Of a stretch of 64,000 nt of DNA, positions 1 through 9,210 are shown piece by piece. The notes beneath the pieces are model-generated. The model was not told the origin of the DNA and did not search any database. It saw only the letters and a list, made by a program, of their open reading frames with translations. This stretch comes from Saccharomyces mikatae IFO 1815 (Eukaryota > Ascomycota > Saccharomycetes > Saccharomycetales > Saccharomycetaceae), in contig NC_079265.1 in NCBI RefSeq assembly GCF_947241705.1, positions 1 to 64,000 of the forward strand, in the 5' to 3' direction. The first letter of the stretch is position 1, and each line of letters starts with the position of its first letter. The translations under genes were made by a program, and so were the position numbers.

Positions 1-240
1 CACCCACACCCACACCCACACCCACACCCACACCCACACCCACACCCACACCCACACCCACACCCACACCCACACACCACACCCACACCCACACCCACAC
101 CCCACACCCACACCCACACCCACACCCACACCACACCCACACACCCACACCACACACCACACACACCACACCCACACCCACACCCACACACCACACCCAC
201 ACCCACACCCACACCCACACCCACACCCACACCCACACCC
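1..240. repeat. Telomeric TG1-3 repeat array (C-rich strand)
   Basis: The window begins with uninterrupted CACACCC/CACAC units, the C1-3A strand of Saccharomyces telomeric DNA reading 5' to 3' inward, so this is a left chromosome end. The irregular mix of ACCC and AC units is typical of yeast telomerase products and of Rap1-bound arrays. The array ends abruptly at about 240, where CATCAC triplets begin; a short telomere-like CACCCACACA tract recurs at about 290-299. Confidence 0.97.
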
Positions 241-621
241 ATCACCATCATCACTATCACCATCACCATCACCATCACCATCACCATCACACCCACACAT
301 CACCACCATCACTACCATCATCACTACCACCATCACTATCACCATCACCATCACCATCACTATCACTATCACCATCACCATCACTATCAATACCATCACT
401 ATCATCACCATCATCACCATCACCATCATCACCATCACCATCATCACCATCACTACCACCATCACTATCAATACCATCACTAACCCTACCACCATCATCA
501 TCACCATCACCCATCACTACCACCATCACTACCACCATCACTACTACCATCACCATCACTACCATCACCATCACTACCACCATCACCATCACCATCACCA
601 TCACCATCACCATCACTATCA
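241..621. repeat. Degenerate CAT/CAC triplet array between telomere and X element
   Basis: About 380 bp of imperfect CATCAC, CATCAT and CACTAC triplets follow the telomeric repeats, with local duplications such as CACTATCAATACCATCAC at about 382-400 and again at about 465-482. One strand reads as long Met/Val or Asp/Gly/Ser-rich frames, which is a by-product of the triplet composition and not coding. A TAACCCTACC motif at 481-490 resembles the Tbf1-binding units of subtelomeric repeats. Confidence 0.85.
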
Positions 622-860
622 TGAGAAGTACACACTTACTTACCCTATCTCTAACCCTACTATCAGCCCTACCTCGCTGTCTAACCCTACCTCTCCAACT
701 CCAACCCCACTGCCCTAACTTACCCTACCTGCTCCTCCACTGCCTACGCTCTCCATCTGCCATCCTTCACATCTCATCACTACTCCATATCCACCACTCA
801 ACCACCACTTCCACTTATCCTACCATCTACCATCTACCTCTACAACATACCTAACATAAT

Positions 861-928
861 ATGTAAACATCCAAACGTAAACAATCATATGTAAACATCG
901 AAACGTAAACAATCAAATGTAAACAATC
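861..928. repeat. Five GTAAACA motifs at exact 14-bp spacing
   Basis: GTAAACA begins at 863, 877, 891, 905 and 919, a perfect 14-bp period. The larger unit is a 28-bp dimer alternating ATGTAAACATC and AAACGTAAACAATC. GTAAACA is the forkhead (Fkh1/Fkh2) core. The two AAACGTAAAC copies also match 9 of 11 positions of the inverse ARS consensus. Core X elements carry replication origins in S. cerevisiae; origin function here is inference. Confidence 0.8.
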
Positions 929-1173
929 ACACCTAACATCATATCCTAGCACTACTCCCCATCCCACCTCTAACCACACCTAGCTACCTCACCACAATAT
1001 CAACACCTGCCATGCCTTCTTCTTTTCCATGATAGCTCCCCATACGCCTACGGATGCTAAGAATACACTACTCCCATCCTACTCATCTTACCCAACTCCC
1101 TTCTGCCACACTGCCGCACTGCTCCTCATCCTCATCCTCACCTCTTACTCAGTTGCCATGGTTACCACTATAC

Positions 1174-1186
1174 ATCACCATACACG
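1174..1186 (+). promoter_or_regulatory. Abf1 binding site of core X
   Basis: ATCACCATACACG fits the Abf1 consensus RTCRY-N5-ACG without mismatch. It sits at the same place as the Abf1 site in the S. cerevisiae core X (ATCATTATGCACG followed by GCACTTGCCTCAGCG in my recollection). In X elements Abf1 works with the adjacent ARS in telomere-proximal silencing. Confidence 0.75.
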
Positions 1187-2277
1187 GCGCTTACCTCAGC
1201 GCTTTACACCCTATGCCATTTACCCATAAAACCCACCTTTATTCTTATTTTAGTACTTATAATATATTCTACAGACTCAGATATCATATAAATGCACTTA
1301 CTTGCATCTAATATTACCTATTCTTCCACATTCTGTCTACTCATTATATACATATATTTCTTATAATCATAAAAAATCACCTCAATAATCACCAAAATAT
1401 AAAAATATCTCAATCATGAATCCTACTGAGTTAACACATCCTATATTAACACTGTTCCCACCATTATGGTAGATTAAACAACGGATTTACTTTGAACACT
1501 TCCGTGGTGCTACATCGTTCTAATATTCAACACATATACCGACGCTACATTAAAACTTGAGAATTCACCTTCTCATCCTAATACCCTTCGTTCAATTTAT
1601 TATAGTGTAGCAATAGTCCATACTCATATCATCCTAATCTTTCAAATGGTGTCGACAGAACAACCATCTCGCATGCACCATGATATTCGTATGATCGTTA
1701 TGTGGTAGTTTCATACTGTAATATGTTGGAATATGTGGTTACAACTATACCTTTATTCGTATAAATTGGAGTAGGCAATTTCTAATATTAGAATTACTGC
1801 GTTAATAGCATAAAGATTTGTTAATTGACCAAAACTTAGTACATTTGAAGATAAGTCATAACCAAAATCCTATCATCAATGTTCTGCATTTGGTGTGAAT
1901 CATTAGGTTAAATACAAACAACGAGTGTGTCTTTTATATGCCTTTACAACAGACAATCTGTGCTAACTTATAGGTTTCGGGCCATATGACAGCTGCCGTA
2001 GAAGCAGTTGCTTCGCTGTTTGCATCTTAAATGTAAATCAAAGGTTACCGCAAACCCTGCAAACCCCGCAAACCCACGTATTCATAATTTCAAGATACTC
2101 CATTATACATATCAAGTGAGCCAGTTAATAATTAAAAAATATCTTGTTGCGTTTTTGCCCTGTTTTTTGACGTAAGGAATTGCAATCTAGCTTATTATTG
2201 TCCAGTTATTTATCAAGATATTACTCGTGCCGTGGCTCTGAGTTAACGTACTTAACGTAATATAACACTACCATCTC

Positions 2278-2309
2278 CTCGCCCTCGCCCTCGCCCTCGC
2301 CCTCGCCCC
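2278..2309. repeat. (CTCGCC)n hexanucleotide microsatellite
   Basis: About five perfect tandem copies of CTCGCC, GC-rich within a strongly AT-rich spacer, ending in CCCCACCACAC. Confidence 0.85.
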
Positions 2310-2650
2310 ACCACACTTCATTGAACTGGAATAACGCAATACAAGAATAGCATGATCACATCTCTTCACCTCCCACTCTCCACTATTGGCAGCATTTTCA
2401 TTTATGTAATTAGATAGGCACTACGGCTGCCATCTATTCTCCTGTCTCCGCCCTTTATCACCGTTTTTCATTTCACATATAACAGCATATTAACTGTCTT
2501 TCGTCAAACTCCAAACCTTCCATTTCACAGCATCACAGCATCCCTATACGATGTTATAGGCAGAAATCATCGCGTGCTATGTGTTTCATGAAATAGAAGC
2601 GCTTTTAATTCTTGCATCAAGAGCCGTTTTGCAACCTCATTTTTCAGTGT

Positions 2651-2671
2651 CGGACCACGACACAATATCCG
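2651..2671 (-). promoter_or_regulatory. Candidate oleate response element upstream of YJL218W
   Basis: CGG and CCG are separated by 15 bases. Read on the minus strand it is CGG-ATA-T-T-G-N9-CCG, one mismatch (G for A) from the Oaf1/Pip2 consensus CGGN3TNAN9-12CCG. It lies about 360 bp upstream of the start codon of the YJL218W homologue, which is reported as oleate-induced in S. cerevisiae. Function here is inferred from spacing and context only. Confidence 0.4.
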
Positions 2672-3029
2672 AGTAAAAACCCGAGCTGACTTCCGGACGC
2701 GGGGAAAATCAAAGAAAAAAAAAACCTTAACTGTGAAAGTATAATGAAACGCTTCGAAGGAAACATAATGCGGACTGTACGAACATAGTGTCAATACTTG
2801 CAATGCTGCACTGTTACTCCGAACGTATACTTTCAATGGGAATATTCTGGTTTTGGCTCTCCGAATTTGACCGATATAATGTGCGACAGAAAAGCCTCGT
2901 GCATGGTTAGTGCTACTTCATAGGCAGATCTCTTCAGTATAAAAGGCCAACTCACTATTGCCCTAGCAGCATCGATAGTCATCTAAAAAAAAACATCCGC
3001 CACGATATTGCGATATTTACTTTTACAAA

Positions 3030-3620
3030 ATGGGTGTATTGGAAAACATAGAACCTGGCGAGCTTTACGATGCGAACTATGACCCAGATCTTTTGAGAGT
3101 TAGAAAAGAGACTAAAATTAAGTTGCACGAATATAATAACACCAGCCCTGCTGAGGAAGATAAAAGAAACCAAATCATCAAGGAATTGTTGGGAAGCTGC
3201 ACTGACAACTTCATCATTGAACCTCCCTTTTACTGTGATTATGGTAGTAACATCCATATCGGAGAGAATTTCTACGCCAATCACAACCTTATTATCCTCG
3301 ACGGGGCAAAGGTGCACATTGGTGACAACGTCTTTCTTGCCCCCAACGTTGGAATCTACACGGCAGGCCACCCAATCGATGTGGAAAGACGTCTTCAAGG
3401 TCTAGAATATGCCATGCCCGTGACCATTGGTGACAATGTATGGATCGGCGGTGGGGTCACTGTGATTCCTGGCGTGACCATAGGAAAAAACACCGTGATT
3501 GCCGCTGGTAGCGTTGTGATTCGTGATATACCAGAAGGTGTGGTTGCTGCAGGCAATCCCTGCAAAGTTATAAGAAAGGTGACTGAAAAGGACAGTTTGA
3601 CCAAGAACTACAAAAAATAG
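3030..3620 (+). CDS. YJL218W: Putative acetyltransferase, maltose/galactoside O-acetyltransferase family
   Basis: A 196-residue protein of the hexapeptide-repeat (left-handed beta helix) acyltransferase family, related to bacterial LacA and Maa, which transfer acetyl from acetyl-CoA to sugars. The N-terminal helical cap (about 1-55) is followed by hexapeptide turns such as IHIGENF, VHIGDNV, VTIGDNVWIGGG and VTIGKNTVIAAGSVV (about 75-170). TAGHPIDVE holds the histidine expected for catalysis. The length equals that of S. cerevisiae YJL218W as I recall it. The ATG at 3030 follows an A-rich leader and is the natural start. It is the first gene inside the telomere; the true substrate is unknown. 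A possible Oaf1/Pip2 element lies upstream. Confidence 0.93.
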   Translation: MGVLENIEPGELYDANYDPDLLRVRKETKIKLHEYNNTSPAEEDKRNQIIKELLGSCTDNFIIEPPFYCDYGSNIHIGENFYANHNLIILDGAKVHIGDNVFLAPNVGIYTAGHPIDVERRLQGLEYAMPVTIGDNVWIGGGVTVIPGVTIGKNTVIAAGSVVIRDIPEGVVAAGNPCKVIRKVTEKDSLTKNYKK

Positions 3621-3770
3621 TGCTTTTGCTGTTGAAGAACGTTATCCGCGTCGCCATTGTCCTTTGTAATCACACGGTGATCTTATAAAATCATAAATAA
3701 GAGCTAGTTTATTTACTTTTAATAGTCAATATGTTGAGGAATAGCTAATTTTCTGTGATTCTTCTGATTT

Positions 3771-3885
3771 AGAGTGCAGAGTGCAGAGTGCATCGTTCAA
3801 AGCTCAACGCTCAATGTTCAACGCTCAAAGCTCAACGCTCAATGCTCAATGCTCAATGCTCAATGCTCACTGCTCAATGCTCACC
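3771..3885. repeat. 7-bp minisatellite (AGAGTGC x3, then GCTCAAN x13)
   Basis: Three perfect AGAGTGC units (3771-3791) are followed, after three bases, by thirteen 7-bp units of the form G(C/T)TCA(A/C)N from 3795 to 3885, including four consecutive GCTCAAT copies at 3837-3864. Both arrays share the 7-bp period. They lie in the spacer between the YJL218W homologue and REE1. Confidence 0.9.
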
Positions 3886-4423
3886 CCTCTGCGGTTCCAG
3901 TTCCAAGCCCCCAGTTCAAGAAACCTTCGTGTACGTTAGTCATGGACTCGTGTGTGTTCTATTTACGGTAAAGGTTGCTACTAACGTAGACAATGGAGAA
4001 ATAGACGAGACGCTAGGCAACGTTCGGATTCACCCGATCTTTTCTCCGCATTGAAACAGTAACGTGAAACCTATTCCTCCGAATAATTGCTCGATCTCGC
4101 AATCGAGCCATATGCTACGCCCTTTTAGTAGTCGTGGCCCTAACAGCCTTATGTAACCAGTAAAGTGTTCTTGTACTTCCTTGGATTTCCAGAAAACACC
4201 ATACGCTGCAGAACAGCGTACCTGCGCATCGCTACAGCAAGGGGGACCCTTAATCAAACGAGCAGCGTATTCCACGGAGCCAGAAATGAATGATCATACC
4301 ATTCCATAGGCACCGCCTTCCCAGGTATTTAAACTGACCTGACAGTATCGGAAAGTTCTGTCTCGCATATGGTCTCTCAACCAAACAAGAAATACTACCA
4401 AACAAAAAATACTATCAAGCAAA
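3886..4423. promoter_or_regulatory. REE1 upstream region
   Basis: About 540 bp between the minisatellite and REE1. It shows no supported gene. GGTATTTAAACTG at about 4324 is a plausible TATA-like element some 100 bp before the start codon. Just before the ATG a decamer-like motif recurs (ACAAGAAATACTACCA, then ACAAAAAATACTATCA), a small local duplication in the leader. Confidence 0.45.
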
Positions 4424-5020
4424 ATGTCCGGATCTGAAAGCACTGCGTTGTCAAGTGGTACATGGCTCAATAAACCAAAAAAAGTTACTGAGGAGGCAGG
4501 AAAAGTTAGCCTCGAAACAGACGAGAAAACAGACTTCTGGCGTGAAACCTTTTATGGGTTCACTCGTGACAGTGGTCACTTCTTGGGAGTAAAGACAGGA
4601 AGTGCCTTTACTGCACAAGTCCGTATTCAAGGAAGCTACCAGAGTCTGTATGATCAGGCCGGTATAATGGTGCGTGTTGACGAAAGTCGTTGGATTAAGG
4701 CCGGTATTGAAATTTCTGATGGAAAAGCAATGCTAAGCAGCGTTCTAACAAACCAAAAGTCCGATTGGTCAACAGCTATCTACGACAAAGACCCCAAAGA
4801 CTTTTGGCTTCGTGTCACCGTTGAAAAGGGGGTCTTGAGGCTCCAAGTTTCTTCGGACAAAAAGACATGGCCATTAGTACGTTTGGCTCCATTCCCAGTT
4901 TCAGACCATTATTTCGTTGGTCCAATGGCCTGCACACCTGAACGTGGCGGACTAAACGTCACCTTTTCAGAATGGAGTCTCACCGCTCCCTTGGGAAAGG
5001 CTTTACATGATCTAAGTTAG
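4424..5020 (+). CDS. REE1: REE1, cytoplasmic regulator of enolase
   Basis: A 198-residue protein matching S. cerevisiae REE1 (YJL217W) in length and sequence as I remember it. Ree1 is a cytoplasmic protein reported to bind and influence enolase Eno1 in galactose metabolism. It belongs to the DUF1349 family, with a concanavalin-like beta-sandwich fold; typical family stretches are FWRETFYGFTRDSGHF (about 38-53), YDQAGIMVRVDESRWIKAG (about 76-94) and DFWLRV (about 127). No signal peptide or membrane segment is visible. The first ATG after the A-rich leader is used. In S. cerevisiae the next gene is IMA5; here a 13-kb accessory block intervenes. Confidence 0.95.
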   Translation: MSGSESTALSSGTWLNKPKKVTEEAGKVSLETDEKTDFWRETFYGFTRDSGHFLGVKTGSAFTAQVRIQGSYQSLYDQAGIMVRVDESRWIKAGIEISDGKAMLSSVLTNQKSDWSTAIYDKDPKDFWLRVTVEKGVLRLQVSSDKKTWPLVRLAPFPVSDHYFVGPMACTPERGGLNVTFSEWSLTAPLGKALHDLS

Positions 5021-5512
5021 TCAATTAATGAATAAGGCTCTGTATGAATCTATGTACCAATGATTTTTATATTGATTGTCAGTATATAGTGAGAGTTTGT
5101 GTCAAGATCAAAGGCAGTGACTCTACCGAAATCCTTTATTGTCTTTCTACGAGTTCTTGTTTTCAACGTCTGTCCATCAGCATCTCACCAGCTAGGATCC
5201 CCGAGCGCTGGATGACGAGATTATAATGTAAAACGGTAATCTTGAATAGGTTTCATAAATTTGAAAAGGACAAGGCCATACTATACACTTCAAAAATCGC
5301 AGTGCGTGTGCTTAGAAGCCCTAAACATCCGCGTATATATATATATATATATGTCAGCGATTACTTTTTTAAATTTGTAAAGTAGACCTCGTCAATGCAT
5401 AGTCACACACACTCCTTTCATTAAGAAGAAGTCCTGAATCTAATAGTACCCCTCTATCTTGCGGGAAAGGCGCTGGGGGAGCCAAAAAGTCCGTAAGTCG
5501 TAGGAATATCTG
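5021..5512. other. Intergenic region with TA dinucleotide run
   Basis: Shared 3' region of convergent REE1 and the MAL activator gene. It contains a (TA)n run at about 5335-5351 and no supported gene. Confidence 0.5.
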
Positions 5513-6949
5513 TCATGGACGAAAGCTGAATTCGCTCGACAAGTCATCTTGGAAGTCACCCTTGTTATCGTTGTTCAATTCCAAGGGTCTGGAGATGGGG
5601 CATGTAACGAGGGTATTTTGGCATCTGACAACAAATCTTTCCATCATTTTACTATCACAGTGCTTGAGAGAGAAAACAAACTTAGATATATCACACAAAC
5701 AGTTCCATGCGTCTGATTTCGTGTCTTGGCCGTATTGACTTATAACTTCCACTAACGCATCCGCTATTTCAAGCGCTTTCGTTGGTATTGCAGGACCGTG
5801 CGCCTCATAAAGGTTGCTTGGCATCAAGAACGTGTCCTCAAGCATGTCCCTAGCGATTTCAGCCGGTACCTGGGCAATGGTCGTATCTGAAATAAAGCTG
5901 GTTCGCCTATCCCTGACTTGGTACACAAATTTCCAAGCTAGTGCTCTAATCCAGTGTCGCGAAAATGAAATGTCTACGTACCCGTAGGACCATGGCTCTA
6001 TTTCAAGTGGTGTTGTATGGAGTTCTTTCCATATCCTTTTAAGAGAATCCTCCGTATAAGAAACGCCAATCGAGTCAGAGGCTAACGCATTAAAGAAATA
6101 TTTTCCTGGTACAGTAAATACTCGGACCATCTCTAGAAAACTGTCCAGAGAAAGTCGAGGGTCAACGGTGGCCTCCCGCTCTGGCGGCGATATTGTGACA
6201 TCCAAACGTGTTGTACAATGAAAGTATACGGCATAGTATCTCTCCGTCATGAGCAGCAAATAAAACAGCTTTCTTCTGAGCTGCTGCTCGTTGAAAGAAA
6301 GAGACTTGAACGTTTCCTCACGATGCAACTCGGCTACCGTGATAAGACTGATAGCTTCACAACAAAGTCGGTACGAAGTTCCTGTATTAGACATCTGAGC
6401 AAAACAGCGCAGCAAACAGTAGTACGTCATGATGCTGAGTACATTGCTACTATCAAAGTCGTCAAACTCCTGGCGCGATGAGATACACAGGCTGGATAAT
6501 ACTCTCCCACTATAGGTGGCCCCCTCTTCAGATTCCATTTCTGTTTGCAAATCGCCAAGAGTCGCTGCCGAAAGAGATACCAAAAACCAGTACGTGTAGC
6601 AGTCGTCATAGTTCTCGTCCAAAAGTTTTCGGAGGTCGTCGTAGCAGAGCAAAGGCCAGATCCCGTACAGATTGTCGTTGTATAGTCTCATACATTGATC
6701 AAGCAGCTTCTTGGGTACCTTCTTAGGTGTCACTGTGGGGGCCATGCTATTGCTATCCCTCGTATTCAACTGTATTTCTGCTATTCTCTTCAGGCTTCTC
6801 TCGCTAATGGACCTAGGGCCTCTCTTTCTGATTGGCGTAATATAAGTGCATTTCAAAATGTGCTCGATGCAATGAGAACAGGGCTCTTTACGATCACATT
6901 TCACTCGACGGATGCGACAACAGTCACACGCCCGTTTCATTGAAGCCAT
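5513..6949 (-). CDS. MALx3: MAL-activator family Zn2Cys6 transcription factor
   Basis: A 478-residue homologue of Mal63/Mal13, the maltose-responsive activators of maltase and maltose permease genes. The binuclear cluster is C8-X2-C11-X6-C18-X5-C24-X2-C27-X6-C34. It is followed by the family's KKRGP-type basic linker (here RKRGPRSI) and KKVPKKLLDQC, then the fungal regulatory domain (DLRKLLDENYDD, EEQLRRK-like NEQQLRRKLFYLLLMTERYY, IEPWSYGY). The ATG at 6949 aligns with the Mal63 start; a longer frame to 6967 begins with GTG and is not used. The reading frame is intact. It lies next to a dead maltase gene and an intact permease gene, the classical MAL trio. Whether it still responds to maltose cannot be seen. 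Confidence 0.92.
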   Translation of the reverse strand: MASMKRACDCCRIRRVKCDRKEPCSHCIEHILKCTYITPIRKRGPRSISERSLKRIAEIQLNTRDSNSMAPTVTPKKVPKKLLDQCMRLYNDNLYGIWPLLCYDDLRKLLDENYDDCYTYWFLVSLSAATLGDLQTEMESEEGATYSGRVLSSLCISSRQEFDDFDSSNVLSIMTYYCLLRCFAQMSNTGTSYRLCCEAISLITVAELHREETFKSLSFNEQQLRRKLFYLLLMTERYYAVYFHCTTRLDVTISPPEREATVDPRLSLDSFLEMVRVFTVPGKYFFNALASDSIGVSYTEDSLKRIWKELHTTPLEIEPWSYGYVDISFSRHWIRALAWKFVYQVRDRRTSFISDTTIAQVPAEIARDMLEDTFLMPSNLYEAHGPAIPTKALEIADALVEVISQYGQDTKSDAWNCLCDISKFVFSLKHCDSKMMERFVVRCQNTLVTCPISRPLELNNDNKGDFQDDLSSEFSFRP

Positions 6950-7699
6950 GCTTGAGATCAGAGGCACCTGACGCTTATCTCTTCTTTTGCTGACTCAAGA
7001 TCTCGAAATCTTTTTTTCGCAGAGTCCTTTCAGATGCTTGAGCTGAATGAATGGACTTGGGTTGGGCCGTGCAGAAATGCGCTATGTCAAAAAGACAATG
7101 CTTTCTTGTACGGGCAAAAACCCTGTGGACAGAAGATTCAAAGGCTCATCAACACCTGGGTTCATCTCAATATTCTAAGTACATACGTCCGTGTCTTTAC
7201 CACGAATTATAGCCCTCGATCTGGCCTTGACGTCTCAGACGGGGCGTGAATACGTAAACTCTGTGTCATGCTCCCAGTGCATGCACGAAGCCAAGGATCG
7301 GGTTTGTACACCGCAGATCTTTTGTCACCTACTTTTGACCTTTGTTCGAGTGCCACTACGATTGTATAAAGGCGTTGTGCATTGATGTTCCAACATATAG
7401 TATGAGGTATGGTAAGAGAAAATCTGGTAATGTCCTTTATGTATCTATATATCGAGCTAAACATAAATAAAGAGGCCACAACGCAAAATGTGTGGTAGTA
7501 TCTCTTCTCTTCGGCTGCTTGACAACGTATCGAAGCAACGTTTCTGAAAGAGGGCATATTGCGGAATTCAAAGTCACAAGCTGTCTGTCCGTATGTGTAT
7601 ATGGTCGACTAGGGCTTTTATTGGGCGAAGATGTAGATTCTCTTGGGCAACATAAAAAACAACTGCAACACGATAGAAGAACACTGATCATTCCGGGAG
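6950..7699. promoter_or_regulatory. Upstream region of the MAL activator gene
   Basis: About 750 bp between the activator start and the 3' end of the decayed maltase gene. A CGAAATCTTTTTTTCGC stretch at about 7003-7019 has inverted GAAA/TTTC arms like elements of MAL promoters. No gene is supported; short frames here carry no recognisable motif. Confidence 0.4.
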
Positions 7700-9210
7700 A
7701 AAAAAAGAAGAGGTAAGAGCATGGAAGAGCAAGCTTTTCGTCACGTAAAGTTTTGCGTCTCCACAGTAATAGCCTTTTGCTTCTTTCCAACTCGCAAGCC
7801 CTTTTAAAGAGGAAGATGACGACTTTCGCATTGATTTCACTTCGATACACATCGTTCTAAGGCCTGGGATTCTACAAGAAACCTACATATGCCTCCACAA
7901 CCTCCATTTCCAGCAGTGTATGAACTCCAAGGCCAATTTCTCAAAATACTCTCAAATATTCTCTGAGACCCTGCGGTAGCCTAGTTCGATGACTGCGGAA
8001 GCACTGGTTCAGTACACCCACTTTATTCGATTGAGACACACGGTTTAGAAAGAAAGACCACCGGCCATTGACACTGGCCTTTCACAAGGGCAGTGCCATA
8101 AGAAAAGTAACAAGAGTAACCAGTATTATGGAAGACACTTCACGCTCTTTTGAGAGAACGAGATCGCTGCGAGATTGGTTGTATTTTCACAGATCCCGAG
8201 TTAGTTCTTTTCACAAAGCCAATGCCTTTCAAAATATGATAGATTCTATTCATGCCTGAACTCAGGTCTTCCGGTTACTGAGGTGTGCTTGAAGTTATTC
8301 CTTATGTGAGACCTTCTTTTTTGACACTGATATTATCACCAACACAGTCGCACCAACACAGTCGCACCAACACAGTCGCACCAACACAGTCGCACCAACA
8401 CAGTCGCACCAACGCAGTCGCACCCAATCATGATTTCTTCGCCCTGTAGAATTTTGGAAGCAAATGTTGGCGCATTTGTCTACGACACTAATGAGTGCAT
8501 GGCCCATTCATGAAAAATGTGCCCTCTCAATAGTGGCAGGGAATGGTTAGATCGGTAATAGGGGCATATGATAAGCCTCCAACTTCAGAACACATCATCA
8601 TCGCGATGTAGTCATAAATAGATTCACAGTATTCTCCACTTGAAATCAGGCTGACCAAAGGTAAACACGTGCAAGCAAAACCCGCTCTTTTGGCGTCATT
8701 TCTCGCAGCTACACTACTTGAAAATGACGTCCGGTTGTCTGGAGAAATTGGGTTCCTCTTTTCATCATACCTCGAAGATGAACCACAGAAAAACGATCTG
8801 CTGTTTGTTCGGAGGGTTTAATCAGCTCTTTTCAGTCTCCAAAAGAAACGAGTCGCACCTTGGATTCAAAAACCCACTCTTCTTAGACCACTCAAGCTCT
8901 GTCGTTAACAGCCGATTCAACAATGACGCCAGTCATCTCAAGCATACAGAAACAGTCCTCATTCGCACCATAACGAGGCCCAACCTTCACATAGCTCACT
9001 ATATCGCGGCCGATATGCTCTTGTAAGGACTCATAAAATGGGCCACCCGCACCGCTTCAACTGCCCAGGCCCCTGATATAGCAAAGCTTAGACATGATCC
9101 CGACTGAACTACCCCAGACGCTGTTGCTGGTGTCTTTGAACTTGGCGGGATGAACTTACTAGGCAATGGCGTCTTCCTACACCATGTCAAGCGTTCTAGG
9201 CCGACGGACT
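7700..9210 (-). pseudogene. Decayed alpha-glucosidase (maltase/isomaltase, MALx2/IMA type)
   Basis: No intact frame remains, but by eye the plus strand aligns collinearly with the complement of IMA5 (18444-20189) over most of its length. Clear pairs include CCATAACGAGGCCCAACCTTC at about 8969 with CCGTAACGAGGCCAAACCTTC at 19951, CTCATAAAATGGGCCACCC at 9030 with CTCATAGAATGGGCACACC at 20011, and TTTGAACTTGGCGGG with TTTGAAACTAGCGGG near the 5' end. The middle (8430-8620) and the 3' part (7735-7990) also align. A gap of about 45 bases near 8590 removes the region of the catalytic aspartate (DGFRID). A 14-bp minisatellite interrupts it at 8338. It is divergent from the AGT1 gene, as maltase and permease are in MAL loci. 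The ends are approximate. Confidence 0.85.
8338..8421. repeat. 14-bp minisatellite within the maltase pseudogene
   Basis: Six head-to-tail copies of ACCAACACAGTCGC (the sixth has one change, ACCAACGCAGTCGC). The unit corresponds to the part of the IMA5 complement that reads ACCAACTTCACCAACAGTC, so the array seems to have grown from within the decaying gene. There are no spacers, so it is not a CRISPR array. Confidence 0.92.

Larger units (their letters stand above)
622..1400. repeat. Subtelomeric X element (STR-like motifs plus core X)
   Basis: Bases 651-720 hold CTAACCCTAC twice (651-660, 681-690) and CCCTAA at 713-718, which resemble the Tbf1-binding subtelomeric repeats. Bases about 1030-1260 match the core X consensus as I remember it: a CACGG-CGCTTACCTCAGCG stretch followed by ACCCTATGCCATTTACCCATAA. 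An Abf1 site lies inside. No Y' helicase sequence is present, so this is an X-only end. The outer limits are approximate. Confidence 0.85.
1401..2950. other. Gene-free subtelomeric spacer
   Basis: AT-rich sequence between core X and the first gene. I see no convincing coding region; a frame at 2567-2836 on the minus strand lacks any recognisable motif. It holds three near-identical CGCAAACCC-like units at about 2049-2076, a CGCCCT hexanucleotide array at 2278-2309 and a candidate oleate response element at 2651-2671. Confidence 0.6.

Noticed and set aside
287-622. Long Met/Val-rich and Asp/Gly/Ser-rich frames on the minus strand
   Set aside because: They are the direct translation of CAT/CAC triplet repeats, not coding sequence.
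2567-2836. 89-codon minus-strand frame
   Set aside because: No domain, A/T homopolymer run inside, and it overlaps the upstream region of the acetyltransferase gene.
6950-6967. Six-residue N-terminal extension of the MAL activator
   Set aside because: The longer frame opens with GTG; the ATG at 6949 matches the Mal63 start.
8068-8259. Short plus-strand frame
   Set aside because: It lies on the opposite strand of the maltase relic and aligns with the complement of IMA5 at the DNA level.
8338-8421. CRISPR-like direct repeats
   Set aside because: The 14-bp units are contiguous with no spacers, and this is a eukaryotic genome; it is a minisatellite.
8718-9026. 102-codon plus-strand frame
   Set aside because: Complement of the decayed maltase; the frame is accidental.
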